NCBI GenBank assembly: GCA_947372225.1
Contig: CANBSV010000052.1
Span: forward strand, 1-19,113
DNA length: 19,113 nt
From: Burkholderiales bacterium
GTDB lineage: Bacteria > Pseudomonadota > Gammaproteobacteria > Burkholderiales > Burkholderiaceae_C
Direction of reading: 5' to 3'
Made by a program: the position numbers and the translations under genes. The notes under the pieces were generated by a model. The model saw only the letters and a list, made by a program, of their open reading frames with translations, had not been told where the DNA came from and ran no database searches. Below, in pieces: positions 7,351 to 14,546 of the stretch. Within the stretch, counting starts at the first letter, position 1; each line of letters starts with the position of its first letter.

Positions 7351-7377
7351 GTCGCGCACGCCTCACGCGGCCCGATC

Positions 7378-7794
7378 GTGTTCACCTACGTCTGCCTGGG
7401 TTCTGCAGATCTGCAGCGGTCTGCGGCGTTTTATGACGCCGTGATGGGTGCGCTGGGACTGAGCCGCTGCGACACCGGCAGCGAGGACAGCGACGGATGG
7501 CTGGGGTGGGGCGCCTATGTGGACAGCGGTCAGTTCGAGCTGGCGCTGTGGCTGTGCGAGCCGTTCAATGGTCAACCTCCGGCCGCCGGCAACGGCACCA
7601 TGGTCGCGTTGCGCGCCACCAGTTGGCAGCAGGTGCAGACGTTCCACCAGCAGGCCTTGCTGCACGGCGGTACGTCAGAGGGAGAGCCCGGGCTGCGGCC
7701 GCATTACGGGGCGGAGTTCTACGTTGCCTATGTGCGCGATCCGGACGGAAACAAGCTCGCGGCGGTGTGCCGTGGCGTTCTCGCGGCGGGTTGA
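7378..7794 (+). CDS. VOC superfamily (glyoxalase/bleomycin-resistance-like) protein
   Basis: The product has 138 residues from a GTG start 27 bases after the decarboxylase stop, with no strong ribosome site. FTYVCLGSADLQRSAAFYDAVMGALGL at the start and FYVAYVRDPDGNKL near the end are the paired beta-alpha-beta-beta-beta modules of the VOC fold. The usual metal ligands are not evident. The N-terminal strand lacks the common His, and the position after DPDGNKL is Ala where Glu is usual in metal-dependent members. It is therefore probably a metal-free or divergent member of unknown substrate. The GTG is preferred because MFTYVxLGS is the family's usual beginning. Confidence 0.8.
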   Translation: MFTYVCLGSADLQRSAAFYDAVMGALGLSRCDTGSEDSDGWLGWGAYVDSGQFELALWLCEPFNGQPPAAGNGTMVALRATSWQQVQTFHQQALLHGGTSEGEPGLRPHYGAEFYVAYVRDPDGNKLAAVCRGVLAAG

Positions 7795-7805
7795 CCCGGC
7801 CGGCA

Positions 7806-7823
7806 CGGGGGCTTTGCGCCCCG
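7806..7823. terminator. GC-rich hairpin between convergent genes
   Basis: CGGGGGC-TTT-GCGCCCCG can form a 7-bp stem with a one-base bulge between the ends of the VOC gene and mclA. It has no T tract on either side, so it is only a weak candidate for a bidirectional stop. Confidence 0.3.
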
Positions 7824-7829
7824 AGTGGA

Positions 7830-8807
7830 TCAGCCGCCGGCAGCGATCGAGTCGGCCTTGGCGATGAGCGCTTCGGCCATGCGGATGCTGGCGATGTCGA
7901 TCAGCCGGCCGTCGAGCGACACCGCTCCCCGGCCTTGGCGGGCGGCTTCGGCCATGGCGTCGAGGATGCGGCGCGCCTTGTTCACTTCGGCCTCGGACGG
8001 GGTGTAGACACGGTTGGCCAGTTCGATCTGTGAGGGGTGGATCGCCCACTTGCCCTCGTAGCCCAGCACCGCGGCACGCTGGGCGGCTGCCACGAAACCA
8101 TCCGGATCGCTGAAGTCGCCGAACGGGCCGTCGATCGGGCGCAGCCCGTAGGCGCGGCAGGCCACCAGCATGCGCGTTTGTGCGGCGTGCCACGGGTCCG
8201 TCCAGAACGACTGCCGCTGGCCGTGCTCGTCCTTGTCGGTGAGCACCACGCTGTCCTTGTGCACGCCGCCGATCACCGTGGTGCGCGCGCGGGTGGACGC
8301 TGCGTAGTCGGCCACGCCGAAGCTCATCGCCTCGAGCCGCTTCGACGACTGCGCGATGGCCTCGACGTTGGCCATGCCTAGCGCCGTCTCGATCAGCACC
8401 TCGAAGCCGATGCGCTTGGTGCGTCCCTTAGCCGCTTCGATCTGCGTGACCAGCATGTCGAGCGCATACACGTCGGCGGCCACGCCCGCTTTCGGGATCA
8501 GGATCATGTCGAGCCGCGGGCAGGCTTCAACGATGTCGATCACGTCGCGGTACATGTAGTGCGTGTCGAGCCCGTTGATGCGCACCATCATCGTCTTGCT
8601 GCCCCAGTCGACGTCGTTCAGGCCGGCGACGATGTTCTTGCGAGCCTGCTCCTTGTCGTCGGGCGCCACTGCGTCTTCACAGTCGAGAAAGATGATGTCA
8701 GCGGCCGAACGCGCGGCCTTTTCGAACAGGTCTGGGCTGGAGCCCGGCACGGCGAGTTCCGAGCGGTGCAGGCGTGGTGTGGCCTGTTCGATGAGGGTGA
8801 AGCTCAT
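7830..8807 (-). CDS. mclA: L-malyl-CoA/beta-methylmalyl-CoA lyase
   Basis: The product has 325 residues. MSFTLIEQATPRLHRSELAVPGS and long blocks downstream (VRINGLDTHYMYRDV, FEVLIETALGM, MSFGVADYAASTRAR, GPFGDFSDPDG, KWAIHPSQ) match what I remember of the Methylorubrum extorquens MclA almost residue for residue. The enzyme is a TIM barrel of the HpcH/citrate-lyase-beta family. R77 should bind CoA substrate, and E140 and D167 should bind Mg. It cleaves malyl-CoA into acetyl-CoA and glyoxylate, closing the serine cycle; the same enzyme class serves the ethylmalonyl-CoA pathway. The ATG at 8807 follows AAGGA by 6 bases; a 69-residue upstream extension lacks family similarity. It is divergent from hprA. 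Confidence 0.96.
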   Translation of the reverse strand: MSFTLIEQATPRLHRSELAVPGSSPDLFEKAARSAADIIFLDCEDAVAPDDKEQARKNIVAGLNDVDWGSKTMMVRINGLDTHYMYRDVIDIVEACPRLDMILIPKAGVAADVYALDMLVTQIEAAKGRTKRIGFEVLIETALGMANVEAIAQSSKRLEAMSFGVADYAASTRARTTVIGGVHKDSVVLTDKDEHGQRQSFWTDPWHAAQTRMLVACRAYGLRPIDGPFGDFSDPDGFVAAAQRAAVLGYEGKWAIHPSQIELANRVYTPSEAEVNKARRILDAMAEAARQGRGAVSLDGRLIDIASIRMAEALIAKADSIAAGG

Positions 8808-8931
8808 GAGGGTTCCTTGCGGGTGTGTCGCATCAAAGCGGGGCTTGAATTCAGGCGGGATGATGGCACTGAGCGCGGGTCTGAAGTCGACGGGCTCAAG
8901 GCACCCAGGCGCGGCCCGTCGACAATGCGAT
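8808..8931. promoter_or_regulatory. divergent mclA/hprA control region
   Basis: These 124 bases should hold the promoters of mclA (leftward) and of hprA-mtdA-fchA (rightward). No consensus -35/-10 pair stands out on either strand. The region contains a 10-bp inverted repeat close to the hprA start. In M. extorquens the LysR-type protein QscR regulates serine-cycle genes; any such control here is inference. Confidence 0.5.
8886..8923. repeat. perfect 10-bp inverted repeat (candidate operator)
   Basis: GTCGACGGGC at 8886-8895 is repeated in perfect inversion, GCCCGTCGAC, at 8914-8923, with an 18-base spacer. It ends 8 bases before the proposed hprA start. No T tract follows, so it does not look like a terminator. 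It may bind a dimeric regulator or form a hairpin in the hprA leader. Confidence 0.6.
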
Positions 8932-9891
8932 GTGGCCAACCTGACCGAACATCTGGTGTTTCTCGACCGCTCGACGTTGCGCGCGACGCTGCGCCGTCCC
9001 GCCTTCGCGCACACCTGGCAGGAGTTCGCGGCGACGTCACCCGATCAGACCGTCGAGCGCTTGCGCGAGGCCACCATCGCCTTGACCAACAAGGTGCGCC
9101 TCGGGGCCGCTGAGCTGGCGCAACTGCCGCGGCTGAAGATGATCGCGCTGGCCGCCACGGGCCACGACATCATTGATCTGGCCGCGTGCCGCGAGCGCGG
9201 CATTGCGGTGGCCAACATCCGCCGCTATGCGGTGCACAGCGTGCCCGAGCATGTGTTTGCGTTGATCCTGGCGCTGCGCCGCCGGCTGCTCGAGTACCGC
9301 GCTGACGTCGAGCTTGGGCGCTGGCAGCAGGCCGAGCAGTTCTGCTTTTTCGATCACCCGATCGGTGACTTGCACGGCAGCACCCTAGGCATCGTGGGCG
9401 CCGGCTCGCTGGGGTGCGCCACGGCGGCGCTGGCGCGCGCTTTTGGCATGCGGGTGGTGTTTGCCGAGCACGCCAAAGCGGACGCAGCCGATCTGGATGT
9501 CGTGCCGCTGGAGCGGCTGCTGGCCGAGTCGGATGTGGTGTCGCTGCATTGCCCGCTGACGGCGCTCACGCGAAACCTCATCGGTTTGGCGCAGTTGCGC
9601 CAGATGAAGCCCGGAGCGATCCTGATCAACACGGCGCGCGGCGGGCTCGTCGACGAGGTGGCGCTGGTGACGGCCTTGCACCAAGGTCTGATTGCCGGAG
9701 CGGGTTTCGACGTGCTGAGCGTCGAGCCGCCCACCGCTGGCAACCCTTTGCTCGAGCTGCGGCTGCCCAACTTCATCCTCACGCCGCATGTGGCGTGGGC
9801 GTCAGACGGCGCGATGCAGTGTCTGGCCGATCAGCTGATCGACAACATCGAATGTTTTGTCCGTGGCGAGCCGCAGCATCTGCTGAGTTGA
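8932..9891 (+). CDS. hprA: NAD(P)H-dependent hydroxypyruvate reductase (D-glycerate dehydrogenase)
   Basis: The product has 319 residues of the D-2-hydroxyacid dehydrogenase family. The Rossmann motif G156-A-G-S-L-G161 binds the dinucleotide. The catalytic set is R236 (NTARGG), E265 (VEPP) and H286 (TPHVAW). The N-terminal HLVFLD and the NIRRYAVHSVPEHV block resemble the serine-cycle HprA of M. extorquens, which reduces hydroxypyruvate to glycerate. The start is uncertain. GTG at 8932 gives the family-like N-terminus but has no clear ribosome site. CTG at 8941 would fit the family length even better. ATGs at 8860/8863 would add about 23 atypical residues and place the inverted repeat in coding sequence. 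It is the first gene of a tight run with mtdA and fchA. Confidence 0.9.
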   Translation: MANLTEHLVFLDRSTLRATLRRPAFAHTWQEFAATSPDQTVERLREATIALTNKVRLGAAELAQLPRLKMIALAATGHDIIDLAACRERGIAVANIRRYAVHSVPEHVFALILALRRRLLEYRADVELGRWQQAEQFCFFDHPIGDLHGSTLGIVGAGSLGCATAALARAFGMRVVFAEHAKADAADLDVVPLERLLAESDVVSLHCPLTALTRNLIGLAQLRQMKPGAILINTARGGLVDEVALVTALHQGLIAGAGFDVLSVEPPTAGNPLLELRLPNFILTPHVAWASDGAMQCLADQLIDNIECFVRGEPQHLLS

Positions 9892-9929
9892 TGCGAGCCA
9901 TCTGAATCTGATCTCATTTCGAGGACCCC

Positions 9930-10799
9930 ATGAAAAAGCTCTTGTTCCAGCTCGACACCGACCCGATCCCATCCGTCTTCGACACCGTGGTGGCCTATGA
10001 CGGAGGCGCCGACCATGTGGTGCCCCACGGCGGCATCAACGCCGCCAACGTGGCCGCGCTGGTCGAAGGTGCCATCTTCACGCGAGCGCCCAAGGACAAG
10101 AAGTCCACGGCGCTGTTCGTAGGCGGCAGCAACCTCGCTGCGGGCGAGGCACTGTTCAAGGCGGTGCGCGGCAAGTTTTTCTCGAACTTTCGCGTGTCGG
10201 TGATGCTCGACAGCAATGGTTCCAACACCACCGCGGCGGCCGGCGTGGCCTGCCTGCTCAAGAGCGCGGGCGGGCAACTGGCCGGCTTGCGCGCAGTCAT
10301 CCTGGCCGGCACCGGACCGGTCGGCCAGCGCGCCGCCGTGATGCTCGCCAAGGAAGGCGCGTCAGTTGCCATCACCTCGCGCACGTTGGCGAACGCGCAA
10401 AAGGCGTGCGACCACCTCAAGGCGGGCTTCGGCATTGACGTGCAGGCCATCGAGGCACCCGATTGCGATTCGCGAGCACGGGCCTGCGAGGGCGCTCACA
10501 TCGTGTTCGCCACGGGGGCCGCGAGCAGCGTTCTACTGCGGGAAGACGACTGGAAGAACAACCCAACGATTCGCTATCTGGCCGACTCGAATGCCACGCC
10601 GCCGCTGGGCATCGAGGGCATCGACATGATGGACCGCGGCACGGACCGCCACGGTCGCGCCTGCTGGGGTGCGATCGGCTTTGGCGCACTCAAGCTCGCC
10701 GTCCACCGGGCCTGCATCGCGCAATTGTTCGAGGCCCCGGACCGGGTTCTCGACGCCGAAGAAATCTATGCCACGGCCAAGGCCATGGCGCTGGCCTGA
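9930..10799 (+). CDS. mtdA: NADP-dependent methylene-tetrahydrofolate/tetrahydromethanopterin dehydrogenase
   Basis: The product has 289 residues. KKLLFQLDTDPIPSVFD, AYDGGADHV and VMLDSNGSNTTAAAG (residues 91-105) are signature blocks of MtdA. GTGPVGQRAA (127-136) is the NADP-binding turn of the Rossmann domain. From memory it aligns over its whole length with MtdA of M. extorquens, including the C-terminal LKLxxHRACIAxLFE. The enzyme interconverts methylene-H4F and methenyl-H4F with NADP, feeding C1 units from formate or formaldehyde into serine. A GAGGA lies 4 bases before the ATG, and 38 bases separate it from hprA. The next gene, fchA, encodes the adjacent step. Confidence 0.97.
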   Translation: MKKLLFQLDTDPIPSVFDTVVAYDGGADHVVPHGGINAANVAALVEGAIFTRAPKDKKSTALFVGGSNLAAGEALFKAVRGKFFSNFRVSVMLDSNGSNTTAAAGVACLLKSAGGQLAGLRAVILAGTGPVGQRAAVMLAKEGASVAITSRTLANAQKACDHLKAGFGIDVQAIEAPDCDSRARACEGAHIVFATGAASSVLLREDDWKNNPTIRYLADSNATPPLGIEGIDMMDRGTDRHGRACWGAIGFGALKLAVHRACIAQLFEAPDRVLDAEEIYATAKAMALA

Positions 10800-10814
10800 A
10801 CTGGAGACACCGAG

Positions 10815-11438
10815 ATGATCATTGAACAGCCCGTCACGCAATTCCTCGACGAACTCGCCAGCAGCGCGGCCACCCCGGGCGGCGGCAGCGGTGCGGCGAT
10901 CATGGGCGCGCTGGGAGCCGCGCTGGTCAGCATGGTGTGCAACCTGACCATCGGAAAGAAGAACTACGCCGAGGTCGAACCCGAGATGCGCTCGGTGCTG
11001 CACGACGCCGAAGCCCTGCGCCGGCATCTTGCCGACATGGTGGCCGAAGACATCGCCGCCTTCAACGGACTGATGGCTGCCTACGGATTGCCCAAGCTGA
11101 GCGACGAGGACAAGGCTGCGCGCGGTGCTGCCATCCAGCACGCGCTGCGCGCCGCGACCGAAGCGCCGCTGGCTTGCGCCCGGGCCTGCGCTGATGTGAT
11201 CAAGCTGTCGATGCGCGCCGCCGAGGTTGGCAACCGCAACGTCATCAGTGACGCCGGCGTGGGCGCCCTTGCTGCACAAGCGGCCTTGCGCAGTGCGGCG
11301 CTCAACGTGGACATCAATGTGCCCAGCCTGCAAGACGCCGTGTTCGCGCAGGCGTGTCGCAACGAGATCGCCGAACTTTTGGCCAGCGCGGTGCCGCTGT
11401 CGGAGCAGGCGATCGCGCTGGTCAAGTCGAAGTTGTGA
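10815..11438 (+). CDS. fchA: methenyl-tetrahydrofolate cyclohydrolase
   Basis: The product has 207 residues of the cyclodeaminase/cyclohydrolase (FTCD C-terminal) family. FLDELASSAATPGGGSGAA (TPGGG at 20-24), VSMVCNLTIGKKNYAEVE, MAAYGLPK and NVISDAGVGAL match FchA of methylotrophs, an all-alpha enzyme unrelated to FolD. It hydrolyses methenyl-H4F to 10-formyl-H4F, which formate-H4F ligase (not in this window) links to formate. The gene starts 15 bases after the mtdA stop with a GGAGA site, so the pair is certainly one operon. It converges on fabI, with only 12 bases between stops and no visible terminator. Confidence 0.97.
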   Translation: MIIEQPVTQFLDELASSAATPGGGSGAAIMGALGAALVSMVCNLTIGKKNYAEVEPEMRSVLHDAEALRRHLADMVAEDIAAFNGLMAAYGLPKLSDEDKAARGAAIQHALRAATEAPLACARACADVIKLSMRAAEVGNRNVISDAGVGALAAQAALRSAALNVDINVPSLQDAVFAQACRNEIAELLASAVPLSEQAIALVKSKL

Positions 11439-11450
11439 CCGACTGAGGTC

Positions 11451-12239
11451 TCAGCCGACGTCCGCCATGCCGCCCATGGCGTGGCTGAAGCCGCCGTCGA
11501 CATAGGTGATCTCGGAGGTCACGCCCGCGGCCAGATCCGACAGCAAGAAGGCCGCGACGTTGCCCACGTCTTCGATGGTGACGTTGCGGCGCAGCGGCGC
11601 GCTGGCCGCGACCACATCAAGGATCTTGCCGAAGCCCTTGATGCCCGAGGCCGCCAGCGTCTTGATCGGACCTGCCGAAATGCCGTTGACGCGCACACCG
11701 CGAGGGCCGAGGCTGGCGGCGAGGTAGCGCACGCTGGCCTCGAGCGAGGCCTTGGCCAGGCCCATGGTGTTGTAGTTGGGAACCGCACGTTCTGATCCGA
11801 GATAGGTCAGGGTCAGCAAAGCGGCTCCCGGGCGCAGTCGGCTCGCAGCCGCCTTGGCCATGGCCGGAAAGCTGTAGCTTGATATGTCGTGCGCGATGCG
11901 AAAGCCTTCGCGAGACAGGCCGTCAAGGAAGTCACCCGCAATCGACTCGCGGGTGGCAAAACCGATGGAGTGAACGAAACCGTCGAATTCGGGCCAGGCC
12001 TCGCCAAGCTGGGTGAACATCGCGTCGATCTGCGCGTCGTCGGCCACATCGCAGTCAAACAACAGCGTCGAGTCGAAATCGGCGGCGAATTCGGCCACGC
12101 GGTCCTTGAAACGCTCGCCCACATAACTGAAGGCCAACTCGGCACCTTCGCGGTGGCAGGCACGTGCAATGCCGTAGGCAATGGATCGGTTGGACAGAAC
12201 CCCAGTGATCAAAAGCCGCTTGCCAGTCAAAAAACCCAT
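11451..12239 (-). CDS. fabI: enoyl-[acyl-carrier-protein] reductase (NADH)
   Basis: The product has 262 residues, the usual FabI length. The N-terminal GKRLLITGVLSNRSIAYGIA is the divergent Rossmann motif of FabI. The catalytic residues fall at the E. coli numbers: Y146, Y156 and K163 (TYLGSERAVPNYNTMGLAKAS). VHSIGFA, RVNGISAGPIKTLAASGI and the C-terminal EITYVDGG are also typical. It reduces the enoyl-ACP double bond in the last step of each round of type II fatty acid elongation, and this enzyme class is the triclosan target. The ribosome site (GGGGA) is weak. It stands alone, divergent from the rimP operon and convergent with fchA, and no clear promoter pair was found. Confidence 0.97.
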   Translation of the reverse strand: MGFLTGKRLLITGVLSNRSIAYGIARACHREGAELAFSYVGERFKDRVAEFAADFDSTLLFDCDVADDAQIDAMFTQLGEAWPEFDGFVHSIGFATRESIAGDFLDGLSREGFRIAHDISSYSFPAMAKAAASRLRPGAALLTLTYLGSERAVPNYNTMGLAKASLEASVRYLAASLGPRGVRVNGISAGPIKTLAASGIKGFGKILDVVAASAPLRRNVTIEDVGNVAAFLLSDLAAGVTSEITYVDGGFSHAMGGMADVG

Positions 12240-12316
12240 TCTTTTTCCCCAGTTGACAGTCGTCGGATTTTTGCATGGGCCCCGGTCAAACAGGCCTCAC
12301 TTGACAGTTTTCGGTG

Positions 12317-12345
12317 TTGCCGTTAGCACTGTCGCAAGCTACAAT
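12317..12345 (+). promoter_or_regulatory. sigma-70-type promoter of the rimP-nusA-infB operon
   Basis: A -35 box TTGCCG (12317-12322) and a -10 box TACAAT (12340-12345) are separated by exactly 17 bases. Transcription should start near 12352, giving a leader of about 140 bases before rimP. A nearer-consensus TTGACA at 12301 is 33 bases from TACAAT and cannot pair with it. Confidence 0.7.
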
Positions 12346-12352
12346 CCTCGTT

Positions 12353-12427
12353 TTCCGAGAAGCTAGAAAATGCTCAATGGGCGGATTCTTCCAGCCCATT
12401 TTTTTTTCTTGAACGGTTTTCTCGGAA
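12353..12427 (+). ncRNA. rimP leader RNA with premature terminator (attenuator)
   Basis: The leader begins at the predicted start site with TTCCGAGAA (12353-12361). This is perfectly complementary to TTCTCGGAA (12419-12427), so a 9-bp basal stem can enclose the whole intrinsic terminator at 12376-12410. The arrangement suggests a structured leader that decides between early stop and read-through into rimP. In enterobacteria a terminator-containing rimP leader has, as I recall, been described, and E. coli NusA controls its own operon; the link to this leader is inference. A second stem, TTGCAC/GTGCAA (12445-12460), lies between this element and the rimP start. Confidence 0.6.
12376..12410 (+). 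terminator. strong intrinsic terminator inside the rimP leader
   Basis: The stem AATGGGC-GGA (12376-12385) pairs with TCC-(A bulge)-GCCCATT (12390-12400) across a TTCT loop and runs into nine T residues (12399-12407), then CTT. It lies about 25 bases after the predicted transcription start and about 80 bases before the rimP ATG, so it would cut a leader transcript of roughly 55-60 bases. Confidence 0.85.
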
Positions 12428-12490
12428 GGCGTGGCAATCGTGGTTTGCACCAAGGTGCAAGCAGGAATCAAGACAGGGAATCGATCGTTA

Positions 12491-13045
12491 ATGAACTGGC
12501 AACTTGCCATTGAAAAGACCGTGACGGGGCTGGGCTACGACCTCGTCGACGTCGAGCGCACGCCGAAAGGGCTGTTGCGGGTCTACATCGACAAGCCGCC
12601 GTCGGCTGTGGAGCAAGGTGGTAGCGAGTTCATCAACGTCGAAGACTGTGAACGTGTGACGCGTCAGTTGCAACATGTGCTCGAGGTCGAAGGGTGCGCC
12701 TATGAGCGCCTCGAGGTCTCCTCGCCGGGGCTGGATCGGCCTTTGAAGAAGCAAGCCGATTACCTGAGGTTCATCGGTCAGCGCGTGGATGTGGCGCTGA
12801 AGGTGGCCTTCAAGGGGCGCAAGCATTACCAGGGTGTGCTTGAGCAGCAGGGCGAAGGCTGGCGTGTCGTGTTCGGTGATGCCGGCAGCGAGCAGGCGCT
12901 GGACTTCACGTTCGACGAGGTGCGCGAGGCCCGATTGGTGCCCGTGGTGGATTTCAAGGGGCGTCGGTTCGCCGCGCCCTCGGTGGTGCCGGTCGACTCC
13001 GTCGAGACGGCCCGTGTCGAATTAGATGGAGACCGCAAACCATGA
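12491..13045 (+). CDS. rimP: ribosome maturation factor RimP
   Basis: The product has 184 residues. TVTGLGYDLVDVE at the start, INVEDCERVTRQL and the SSPGLDRPL motif (77-85) define the N-terminal alpha/beta domain. The C-terminal SH3-like barrel follows (about 90-155; KGRKHYQGVLEQQGEGWRVVFGD). RimP binds free 30S subunits and is needed for maturation of the 3' domain. The ATG at 12491 gives the family's usual N-terminus. A GTG at 12431 would add 20 residues encoded by a predicted leader hairpin and is unlikely. Its stop overlaps the nusA start by four bases (ATGA), the standard coupling for this pair. Confidence 0.95.
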   Translation: MNWQLAIEKTVTGLGYDLVDVERTPKGLLRVYIDKPPSAVEQGGSEFINVEDCERVTRQLQHVLEVEGCAYERLEVSSPGLDRPLKKQADYLRFIGQRVDVALKVAFKGRKHYQGVLEQQGEGWRVVFGDAGSEQALDFTFDEVREARLVPVVDFKGRRFAAPSVVPVDSVETARVELDGDRKP

Positions 13046-14520
13046 ATCGCGAACTGTTGATGCTGGTGGATGCCATTTCGCGCGAGAAGAGCGTTGACCT
13101 TGAAGTGGTGTTTGCCGCGGTGGAAGCTGCGCTGGCCTCGGCTTCGAAAAAGCTGCACGGCGGCGAGGTCGACATGCGCGTCACCGTGGATCGCGAAACC
13201 GGCGAATACGAAACATTCAGGCGCTGGCACGTGGTGGCAGATGAGGCCGGGTTGCAGCTTCCCGACTCGGAAATTCTGCACTTCGAGGCGCTCGAACAGA
13301 TCCCTGACATCGAGGTCGATGACTACATCGAGGAGCCGGTCGACTCGGTGTCCATTGGTCGCATCGGCGCCCAGGCTGCCAAGCAGGTCATCCTTCAGAA
13401 GATTCGTGACGCCGAGCGCGAGCAGTTGCTGAGCGACTTTCTGTCGCGCGGTGAAAAGATCTTCGTGGGCACGGTCAAGCGTCTCGACAAGGGCGACATC
13501 GTGGTCGAGTCGGGCCGGGTCGAAGGACGCCTTCGTCGCAACGAGATGATCCCGAAGGAAAACCTTCGCATTGGCGACCGGGTGCGCGCCTACATTGCCG
13601 AGGTGGACGTGTCCCTGCGCGGACCGCAGATCATCCTTTCGCGCAGCGCTCCGGGATTCATGATGGAGTTGTTCGCTCAGGAAGTGCCTGAAATCGAGCA
13701 GGGTCTGCTCGAGATCAAGTCGTGCGCCCGGGATCCGGGGTCCCGCGCCAAGATCGCGGTGCAGTCGCATGACAAGCGGGTCGATCCCATTGGTACCTGC
13801 GTGGGCGTTCGGGGGTCACGGGTCAACGGGGTCACCAACGAACTGGCCGGTGAGCGCGTGGACATCGTCCTGTGGTCGGAAGACCCTGCACAGTTTGTGA
13901 TTGGCGCTTTGGCCCCGGCCAACGTGCAGTCAATCGTGGTCGACGAGGAGCGCCACGCGATGGACGTTGTGGTCGATGAGGAAAACCTCGCGATCGCCAT
14001 CGGTCGCGGTGGCCAGAATGTGCGTCTGGCTTCCGAGATGACGGGCTGGCGCATCAACATCATGACCGCCGAAGAATCGTCGGCCAAGCAAGCGGTTGAG
14101 AGCGATTCGGTTCGCAAGCTCTTTGTCGACAAGCTCGACGTGGACGTCGAGGTGGCCGACATCCTGATCGCTGAGGGCTTTGCCAGCCTCGAGGAAGTCG
14201 CTTACGTTCCGATGCAGGAAATGCTGGAGATCGAAGGCTTCGACGAGGACACGGTCAATGAACTGCGCACCCGGGCCAAGGACGCCTTGCTCACGATGGA
14301 GATCGCGCATGAGGAGAACGTCAACGACGTGTCGCAGGATCTGCGCGACCTCGAGGGGCTCGATCCTGACCTGATTTCAAAGTTGGCCGACGCCGGCGTC
14401 CACACACGTGACGATCTGGCCGATTTGGCGGTCGATGAACTCGTCGAGATCTCGGACATTGATGATGAAAAGGCAAAGGCCTTGATCATGAAAGCACGTG
14501 AGCACTGGTTCACGACCTGA
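13042..14520 (+). CDS. nusA: transcription termination/antitermination factor NusA
   Basis: The product has 492 residues with full proteobacterial architecture. The N-terminal RNA-polymerase-binding domain (about 1-130) is followed by the S1 domain (about 135-200, GEKIFVGTVKRLDKGDIVVE). KH1 contains VGVRGSRVNG near 254, and KH2 contains GRGG at 321-324. Two acidic C-terminal repeats follow, AR1 from about 363 and AR2 from about 430, as in E. coli, where they bind lambda N or the RNA polymerase alpha subunit. NusA slows RNA polymerase at pauses and promotes intrinsic termination. It may therefore act on the terminator in this operon's own leader. It overlaps rimP by four bases. Confidence 0.98.
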   Translation: MNRELLMLVDAISREKSVDLEVVFAAVEAALASASKKLHGGEVDMRVTVDRETGEYETFRRWHVVADEAGLQLPDSEILHFEALEQIPDIEVDDYIEEPVDSVSIGRIGAQAAKQVILQKIRDAEREQLLSDFLSRGEKIFVGTVKRLDKGDIVVESGRVEGRLRRNEMIPKENLRIGDRVRAYIAEVDVSLRGPQIILSRSAPGFMMELFAQEVPEIEQGLLEIKSCARDPGSRAKIAVQSHDKRVDPIGTCVGVRGSRVNGVTNELAGERVDIVLWSEDPAQFVIGALAPANVQSIVVDEERHAMDVVVDEENLAIAIGRGGQNVRLASEMTGWRINIMTAEESSAKQAVESDSVRKLFVDKLDVDVEVADILIAEGFASLEEVAYVPMQEMLEIEGFDEDTVNELRTRAKDALLTMEIAHEENVNDVSQDLRDLEGLDPDLISKLADAGVHTRDDLADLAVDELVEISDIDDEKAKALIMKAREHWFTT

Positions 14521-14546
14521 CGATCGCTCCGACATGTGCCAACCCG

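Noticed and set aside
5047..7359. 770-codon open frame on the minus strand opposite the decarboxylase
   Set aside because: It mirrors the decarboxylase gene, has the Arg/His/Val/Leu-rich low-complexity composition of a GC-rich shadow frame and shows no domain. The plus-strand product is full length with all catalytic motifs.
8886..8923. Inverted repeat as an intrinsic terminator
   Set aside because: The loop is 18 bases and no T tract follows on either strand.
8559..9113. Plus-strand open frame spanning the mclA start and the hprA start
   Set aside because: It is out of frame with hprA, antisense to mclA, and has no ribosome site or domain.
12301..12306. TTGACA as the -35 box of the rimP promoter
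   Set aside because: It is 33 bases from TACAAT, and the sequence 17 bases downstream of it (TAGCAC) is a poor -10. TTGCCG at 12317 has the right spacing.
12431..12490. GTG at 12431 as the rimP start
   Set aside because: The extra 20 residues are encoded by a predicted leader hairpin and do not match the RimP N-terminus, which begins naturally at 12491.
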